Below are positions 25,400 to 30,033 of a stretch of 30,033 bases of DNA, piece after piece. The stretch lies in the NCBI GenBank assembly GCA_044227705.1, contig JBGAWE010000023.1, forward strand, positions 1 through 30,033, in the 5' to 3' direction. Under the pieces are notes generated by a model, which saw only the letters and a program-made list of their open reading frames with translations, was not told the origin of the DNA and ran no database searches. Position 1 is the stretch's first letter, and each line of letters starts with the position of its first letter. The position numbers and the translations under genes were made by a program. The DNA comes from JANOQP01 sp044227705. GTDB taxonomy: Bacteria; Bacteroidota; Bacteroidia; Chitinophagales; Saprospiraceae.

Positions 25400-26089
25400 T
25401 CAAATGTCGAAGACATACCCCTCCGCTGCCAGCTCCCGGTATCGCGCCGTGTCGAAGCTGTAGAGCCGCGCCGGCCGGTGCGCGACGCGCTCCTGAATCT
25501 CGCCGAGGTCGATGAGCAGCTCCATCGCCAAAATCTTCTTTCGGAAGTTCCGCTTGTCCAGCTCCATGTCGAGGATGCTCTCGTAGAGGTGCTGCAGCTC
25601 CGTCAGCGTGAACTTAGGCGGAAGCAGCTCGAAGCCGACAGGCGCGTGGCGGACACGCTTTTTCAGCCGCCCGAGGCAGGCCAGCAGGATTTCATTGTGG
25701 TCGAAGGCCAGTTTTCCCACGTCGTGGATGTTGTACCAGCGGGCCGTCTTCGCCCACGACGACGGCTCGAGCTTGTAACTGTTGATCTTCAAAAGCGAGT
25801 AGTAGGCCACCGTGATGACCCGCCCGAGCGGGTGGCGATCGACGGCCCCAAAGGTGCGCACCTGTTCGAGGTAGAGGTCGTGCAGGCCGGTGAGCTGCTC
25901 GAGGACGCGGGCGGCGGCGGTGTCGAGGTCTTCATTCGGGTAGACGAGGTCGCCGGGGAGGGCCATCTTTCCCCGGTGGGGGTCGGCGCCGCGCTGGATG
26001 AGGAGGACTTTGAGGTCACCGTCGTCGAAACCGAAGATGACGTTGTCTACCGAAAAAGCGGACTTGAAGAAGGTGTCGATCTCCGACAT
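25400..26089 (-). CDS. NrtR-like Nudix-domain transcriptional regulator
   Basis: Length 229 aa. The N-terminal Nudix fold (about 10-140) has ALPGDLVYPNEDLDTAAARV and LEQLTGL where a hydrolase would have GX5EX7REUXEEXG. The catalytic glutamates are replaced (V62, Q65, L66), so hydrolysis is unlikely. The C-terminal part (about 155-229) with FTLTELQHLYESIL and NFRKKI is the winged helix of this family. NrtR-type proteins bind ADP-ribose or sugar derivatives; in Bacteroidetes, AraR of this family controls sugar catabolism genes. No NAD or sugar catabolism gene lies in the window, so the regulon is unknown. Confidence 0.88.
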   Translation of the reverse strand: MSEIDTFFKSAFSVDNVIFGFDDGDLKVLLIQRGADPHRGKMALPGDLVYPNEDLDTAAARVLEQLTGLHDLYLEQVRTFGAVDRHPLGRVITVAYYSLLKINSYKLEPSSWAKTARWYNIHDVGKLAFDHNEILLACLGRLKKRVRHAPVGFELLPPKFTLTELQHLYESILDMELDKRNFRKKILAMELLIDLGEIQERVAHRPARLYSFDTARYRELAAEGYVFDI

Positions 26090-26174
26090 GGACGGGATGA
26101 AGGATTTTCCGTTTGCTGTGATTTCAGGCCCGGCTTTCCCGCAACTCTTTGATTTTCATGGAAAAACAAGCCCC

Positions 26175-26204
26175 TTTTGAAAGACGGGCGGCTTTGTACT
26201 TTTG
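26175..26204 (+). promoter_or_regulatory. Promoter of the HU-CCDC81/SPOR gene
   Basis: TTTTG (26175-26179), 17 bases, then TACTTTTG (26197-26204), an exact fit to TTG-N17-TAnnTTTG. This is the best promoter in the window. It lies 91 bases before the start at 26295. Confidence 0.65.
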
Positions 26205-26294
26205 CCGAGTCCCGAGTTAGGGCAAAGTTGACACAAAGCCCCGGGATTTTCCCCAACCAACCTCCCTTTCCTGCTGAATCAAACATACGGAACC

Positions 26295-27494
26295 ATGTCG
26301 GCCCATATTTCCCAGTCGCTCGAAAAGCTCCTTTTTGACCACGAGACGGTCATCCTGCCCGGCTTCGGCGGATTTGTCACGACGAAGACCCCGGCCACCG
26401 TCGACTACGCGCAGGGGGCGCTTCTGCCGCCGTCGCGGGCCATCACCTTCAACGAGAATTTGACCGTGAACGACGGCCTCCTTGTCCAGCGGCTCTGTCA
26501 GGACTACGGTTTGAACGCCGAGCAAGCATCTAGCGAGGTCGGCGACTTCGTCGAAAAGACCCGCAACGCGCTCGATCAACGGGAGATAATCAACCTTCCC
26601 GGCGTCGGTCGGCTCTATAAGAACTACGCTCAAAAGGTCCAGTTCCTGCCCGACAACACCAATTTCAACACCGACAGCTACGGGCTGCCGCCGCTCCAGT
26701 TCTCGCCCATCATGCGCTCGCGGGAGGCGAAGGAGCAGGTCGTCGCGGCCAACGTCGGCGCCGACGCTTCGGCGATTCCCGCGCCCGCCGCCACGCCCTC
26801 GACCACGCTTTTGGAGGAGCCGATCGCGCAACCGGCCTCGTTCGAAAAGCCCGCGCAGCCCGCGCCAGTCTGGGAGCCGGAACCGCAGTCGGGTTTTTTC
26901 CAAAAATGGCTGCCGTGGATGGTCGGGCTGCTGGCCGTCGCGCTGGCCATCGGCGTGTGGTGGGTGCAGAAGAACAAGCCCGCCGCACCCGTCGCCTCGA
27001 AGGCCGTCAAGACAGAGCAGCCAGTCACCGACCTTACCATCGGCGGCGGAGAGGTGCTGCCCGAGGTGCCGACAAAGGCCGCCCCGCCGACCGCCGAAAA
27101 AACGGACGAAACCGACAAGCCCGAGAGCCGCAAAAACGACGACGACGCGGACGAGGTGGCTGCCTACAAAGCGCAAAAACAGTCCGCCGCGACAGCCGCG
27201 AAGGCTGAAAAGCCCGCCGCCGCACCCGCCAAAGCCGCCCCCCCGGCGACCGACGCCTTTAAGGGCGAGGGCCGCCGCGCCGTCATCGTCGTCGGGACGT
27301 GGGAAGACAAAAAGGCGGCCGAGAAGATGCTCGCCCTCCTCGAAAAGAACGGCTGGGACACCTATTTCAGAAAAGAGAGCGGCTGGCAAGTCGGCATCGA
27401 GACGACCTACAAGGACTTGAGCGAGCTGAAAGAGCATCTCAAAAACCTCGAGGTTTTGACGAAGCAGGACAACATCTGGATCAAGAAGAAGTGA
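26295..27494 (+). CDS. HU-CCDC81 and SPOR domain protein (cell division / peptidoglycan-binding)
   Basis: Length 399 aa. The N-terminal two HU-like CCDC81-type domains (about 1-60 and 61-140) include HETVILPGFGGFV and REIINLPGVGRLYKNY. A Pro/Ala linker follows, then one membrane segment at about 204-224 (KWLPWMVGLLAVALAIGVWWV). A long Ala/Lys/Pro-rich periplasmic linker (about 226-325) leads to a C-terminal SPOR domain (about 328-399, AVIVVGTWEDKKAAEKML). SPOR domains bind denuded septal glycan, so the protein probably links a cytoplasmic DNA-like-fold module to division-site peptidoglycan. Its role in Bacteroidota is not defined. Downstream gene starts 81 bases after the stop. Confidence 0.92.
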   Translation: MSAHISQSLEKLLFDHETVILPGFGGFVTTKTPATVDYAQGALLPPSRAITFNENLTVNDGLLVQRLCQDYGLNAEQASSEVGDFVEKTRNALDQREIINLPGVGRLYKNYAQKVQFLPDNTNFNTDSYGLPPLQFSPIMRSREAKEQVVAANVGADASAIPAPAATPSTTLLEEPIAQPASFEKPAQPAPVWEPEPQSGFFQKWLPWMVGLLAVALAIGVWWVQKNKPAAPVASKAVKTEQPVTDLTIGGGEVLPEVPTKAAPPTAEKTDETDKPESRKNDDDADEVAAYKAQKQSAATAAKAEKPAAAPAKAAPPATDAFKGEGRRAVIVVGTWEDKKAAEKMLALLEKNGWDTYFRKESGWQVGIETTYKDLSELKEHLKNLEVLTKQDNIWIKKK

Positions 27495-27575
27495 GCTGAC
27501 GCCGAAGTGGGCGGGGGACTTCGAGCCGCCCGCCCAGCATCAGCCTACCAACATTTCAAAAACAAGACCTGACCA

Positions 27576-28769
27576 ATGCTCCCATCCGCCCGCAGCGACT
27601 ACAACACCAACTTCACGCCTGCCGCCTACGAGGCCTTCCTCAACCAGATAAACACCGCCGCTGGCGAGCCTTGCACCTTCCGCATCGCCGAGACGCCGGT
27701 CTTCGTCCCGAGGTTTTTAAAGGAAAAACTGCTGCTCGGCGTCGAGGAGATAACCAACGAGCTGGTCCGCGCCGACTTCCGCGAGCGCAGCGAGGCGGCC
27801 ATCCCGCCGCACGTCCGGGTGCCGAACGAGGACCCGCACCCGGTCTTTTTGCAGCTCGACTTCGGCATCTGCGAAGGCTCCGATGGCGAACTCACCCCGC
27901 AGCTCATCGAGATGCAGGGCTTTCCGTCGCTCTATTTTTTTCAGGATTTGTTGGCGAAAAGCTATCGCGACAACTTCCAAATCCCGGCCGGTTTCGACCA
28001 TTTGTTCAGCGGCCTTGACCCGAAAAGCTACGTCGAGACGATGCGCCGCGTCATCGTCGGCGAATCGCGGCCGGAGCGCGTCGTCCTCCTCGAAGTCGAG
28101 CCAGAGAAGCAGAACACCCGCATCGACTTCTGGGCCACCGCCGCCGCCCTCGGCATCAAGGTGCTCTGCCTGACGAAGGTGCGCCGCGATGGCCGCGACC
28201 TTTTCTATGAAAAAGAGGATGGGAGCCGCGTCCCCATCGAGCGCATCTACAACAGAATCATCTTCGACGAACTCGAAAAGAAGGCCGATCTGCCCCGCGA
28301 ATGGGACATGTTCGAGCCGGTCAACGCCCAGTGGGTGGGCCACCCTAACTGGTTTTTCAGGATTTCAAAGTACACGCTGCCGTTCATCAAGAGCCAGTTC
28401 GTGCCGGAGACGATTTTCGTGAACGAGCTGAAATCCGTCCCGGCCGACCTCGAAAACTGGGTGTTGAAACCGCTCTTCTCCTTCTCGGGCATGGGCGTGA
28501 AGTTCCACGTGCAGCCCGGCGACGTGGAGGCCGTGCCCGACCCGGCCAACTGGATTCTCCAAAGGAAGGTGAAATATGCCGCCGCCATCCAATCGCCGAA
28601 CGAGCCTGTGAAATGCGAAATCCGCATGATGATGGTCTGGCTGCCCGGTGCCGAGCGGCCGACGCTGGTCAACAACCTTGTCCGCTTGAGCAAGGGCGAG
28701 ATGGTGGGCGTTCGGTACAACAAGGACAAGGATTGGGTGGGCGCAAGCGTGGCTTTCTTCCAGCAGTAG
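27576..28769 (+). CDS. Conserved protein, ATP-grasp-like
   Basis: Length 397 aa, cytosolic, no signal or membrane segment. LQLDFGICEG and IEMQGFPSLYFFQDL in the first third, YNRIIFDELEKK in the middle, then WVLKPLFSFSGMGVKF, WILQRKVKY and CEIRMMMVWLPG resemble the nucleotide-binding segments of circularly permuted ATP-grasp ligases. The end (LVNNLVRLSKGEMVGVRYNK) also fits that fold. I recognise this as a conserved Bacteroidota protein but cannot name a substrate, so the ligase idea is inference. It shares strand and close spacing (81 bases) with the SPOR gene and is followed by a bidirectional terminator. Confidence 0.8.
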   Translation: MLPSARSDYNTNFTPAAYEAFLNQINTAAGEPCTFRIAETPVFVPRFLKEKLLLGVEEITNELVRADFRERSEAAIPPHVRVPNEDPHPVFLQLDFGICEGSDGELTPQLIEMQGFPSLYFFQDLLAKSYRDNFQIPAGFDHLFSGLDPKSYVETMRRVIVGESRPERVVLLEVEPEKQNTRIDFWATAAALGIKVLCLTKVRRDGRDLFYEKEDGSRVPIERIYNRIIFDELEKKADLPREWDMFEPVNAQWVGHPNWFFRISKYTLPFIKSQFVPETIFVNELKSVPADLENWVLKPLFSFSGMGVKFHVQPGDVEAVPDPANWILQRKVKYAAAIQSPNEPVKCEIRMMMVWLPGAERPTLVNNLVRLSKGEMVGVRYNKDKDWVGASVAFFQQ

Positions 28770-28834
28770 GCGGCCGAAAAAGCCTCGATAAGCGTCGCGC
28801 GCCCTCCAGATTTTCCACAGCCCAGTCGCATCAA

Positions 28835-28878
28835 AAAAAAGACCGGCAGCACAGTCACCCGTGCTGCCGGTCTTTTTT
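28835..28878. terminator. Bidirectional intrinsic terminator
   Basis: Bases 28835-28852 (aaaaaagaccggcagcac) and 28861-28878 are perfect reverse complements (18 bp) around an 8-base loop, with a T-run on each strand. It serves the plus-strand gene ending at 28769 and the minus-strand gene ending at 28900. Confidence 0.92.
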
Positions 28879-28899
28879 ATGCAGGTCGAAACCGACGGA

Positions 28900-30033
28900 T
28901 CAGCGGGCCAGAACGGCCTTGTACGTCCCGACTTGGTTGCCGGCCGTCACCTCGAAGTAGTAGGTGTCGTTGGGCAGGCTGCCGGCGTTGAACGGGAAGA
29001 CCTGGTCGCCGAGTTGCTTGCCGTAGTTGCGCGTCGAGACCAGCTCGCCAACGGAGTTGAACACGTCGATGTTGACGTTGACGGCGTCGTCGAGCTTGAG
29101 GCGGACGAAGGTCTCGTCGGCGAACAGGTTCGGCGAGACACTTGCGAAGCGGGCGTCGAGCACCGGCTGGTGGGTGCCAGAAGTGTTGAGGGCCTCGTCC
29201 CAGGTCTTGCCGTCGGCGTTGACGATGCTCTTGTCGGGGGCGACAAGCGCGACGACGAGGTGCACGTTGGCCAGGTTCAGGCCAGCGGCGAGCGTCTTCT
29301 CGGCGAGGTCGACCTGATAGAGCGCGCCCGCGTCCATCGTGGTGGGCAGCAGGTTGGACGTGCCCGCGAACGACGAGATGAGCTGCCGACCGACATGGTC
29401 GTAAACCATAAGCGGGGCCGGGACCGGGCTTGTGAGGTATTCAAAGCCACCCATCGGGCCGTTGCCGCCGCCGGAGTAGGCGTTGACCTGCGACCAGAGG
29501 GCGCCCGGCGCGTCGGTGCCGTGCATGCCGTCCTCGGTGAGGCAGGCGAAGACGCGGTAGGTTCCCGCCAGCGCCGTCAGCGGCGTGACGTCGACGCTGA
29601 CCTTGACCTTGTTGGTCGTTGCGTCATAGGCAAGGCGACCGGTGATGTGAGCCTCGGGGTCGACGTTCATGTCGTCGAGGAACTTGGCCTCGATCTCCGA
29701 CGGGTCAATGAAGCCCGTGCGCATGTACTGCACGTTCGGGAAGGCCGTGGCGGCAAGGCCCGAGTTGTAGGCTGCGAGGGTCATCGGGTCGTTGTTGTGG
29801 ACGGCGATGCCGACGAAGTTGTCGTCGAAGCCGTTGTTGAGCTTGTCGAGGGCGACCGTTCCGCGCGGGCACCAGGTGCACCAGCGGCCGGTGGCCTCCT
29901 CGACGAGGATCTTGCGGCCGGGGACACCGCCCGCAACGCCGGTCAGGGTCATCGTGGTCTCGTTGTCGGTGTCGTCGTCGTCGCCTGCGTTGTTGACACC
30001 ACTGACGAGGACGGTGAGGTCCTCGGAGCCGTG
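28900..30033 (-). CDS. Omp28-type secreted protein with T9SS tail (5' partial)
   Basis: The minus-strand frame is open to the last base of the window, so the N-terminus is missing; the first ATG in sight (29952) is internal. The visible 377 residues start with an Asp-rich stretch (GDDDDTDNET), then GRKILVEEATGRWCTWCPRG, the thioredoxin-like CxxC segment of Omp28-related proteins, and VGIAVHNNDPM. The middle matches the Omp28 beta-rich body. The end is a type A T9SS domain (ARFASVSPNLFADETF ... YKAVLAR). Omp28-type proteins are outer-membrane-associated in Porphyromonas; a redox role for the CTWC pair is possible but unproven. Confidence 0.9.
   Translation of the reverse strand, partial: HGSEDLTVLVSGVNNAGDDDDTDNETTMTLTGVAGGVPGRKILVEEATGRWCTWCPRGTVALDKLNNGFDDNFVGIAVHNNDPMTLAAYNSGLAATAFPNVQYMRTGFIDPSEIEAKFLDDMNVDPEAHITGRLAYDATTNKVKVSVDVTPLTALAGTYRVFACLTEDGMHGTDAPGALWSQVNAYSGGGNGPMGGFEYLTSPVPAPLMVYDHVGRQLISSFAGTSNLLPTTMDAGALYQVDLAEKTLAAGLNLANVHLVVALVAPDKSIVNADGKTWDEALNTSGTHQPVLDARFASVSPNLFADETFVRLKLDDAVNVNIDVFNSVGELVSTRNYGKQLGDQVFPFNAGSLPNDTYYFEVTAGNQVGTYKAVLAR

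Noticed and set aside
26217..27437. A 406-codon minus-strand open frame over the SPOR gene.
   Set aside because: It is Gly/Arg/Leu-rich and antisense to a gene with clear HU-CCDC81, membrane and SPOR segments.
27508..27536. An 8-bp GC hairpin (tgggcggg / cccgccca) after the SPOR gene as a terminator.
   Set aside because: There is no U-tract after it, and the next gene lies close on the same strand.

Overview
The window looks like a high-GC member of the Bacteroidota, most likely Saprospiria (Saprospiraceae/Lewinellaceae-like). Evidence: six genes encode secreted proteins ending in a type A type IX secretion (T9SS) sorting domain; several other families are typical of the phylum (HU-CCDC81/SPOR protein, TIGR02757, DUF3137, Omp28-type lipid-exported protein, TPR-LytTR one-component regulator, NrtR-like Nudix regulator); start codons lack clear Shine-Dalgarno sequences; and at least three promoters fit the phylum pattern TTG-N17-TAnnTTTG. 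The lineage call is inference from gene content only.

Layout. 1-317: tail of a T9SS cargo gene. 430-4492: a giant adhesin-like protein of 16 alternating PKD modules, interrupted by a frameshift. 4594-8076 (minus): a multidomain T9SS cargo protein with three E-set/CBM-like modules, convergent with the PKD gene across a bidirectional terminator. 8219-8990 (minus): a frameshifted secreted or beta-barrel-like protein. 9147-10673: purH. 10712-12442: a membrane-bound TPR-LytTR regulator. 12638-14212 and 14351-15688: two secreted putative metallopeptidases with T9SS tails, the first with two compensating indels. 15820-17884 (minus): rmlB and UDP-glucuronate decarboxylase, a nucleotide-sugar pair. 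17962-18492 (minus): a SpoU-type RNA methyltransferase. 18812-19786 (minus): a Pmp-like beta-helix protein, with a 635-bp partly AT-rich intergenic region behind it. 20422-21207 (minus): a lipoprotein. 21292-25179 (minus): a likely four-gene operon TIGR02757 - fabH - DUF3137 - acyltransferase 3. 25239-25382: a possible small membrane protein. 25400-26089 (minus): NrtR-like regulator. 26295-27494: HU-CCDC81/SPOR envelope protein. 27576-28769: ATP-grasp-like conserved protein. 28900-30033 (minus): Omp28-type T9SS protein running off the window.

Functional picture: housekeeping genes (purH, fabH, rmlB, TrmH-like) are intact and interspersed with large secreted surface proteins. All four reading-frame lesions I found lie in exported proteins. 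The most interesting signal is the PKD array: a strict A/B dyad organisation with exactly one cysteine per module, in positions that Ig-fold topology would place next to each other at each A-B interface. No CRISPR array, rRNA, tRNA, transposase or integrase was seen.
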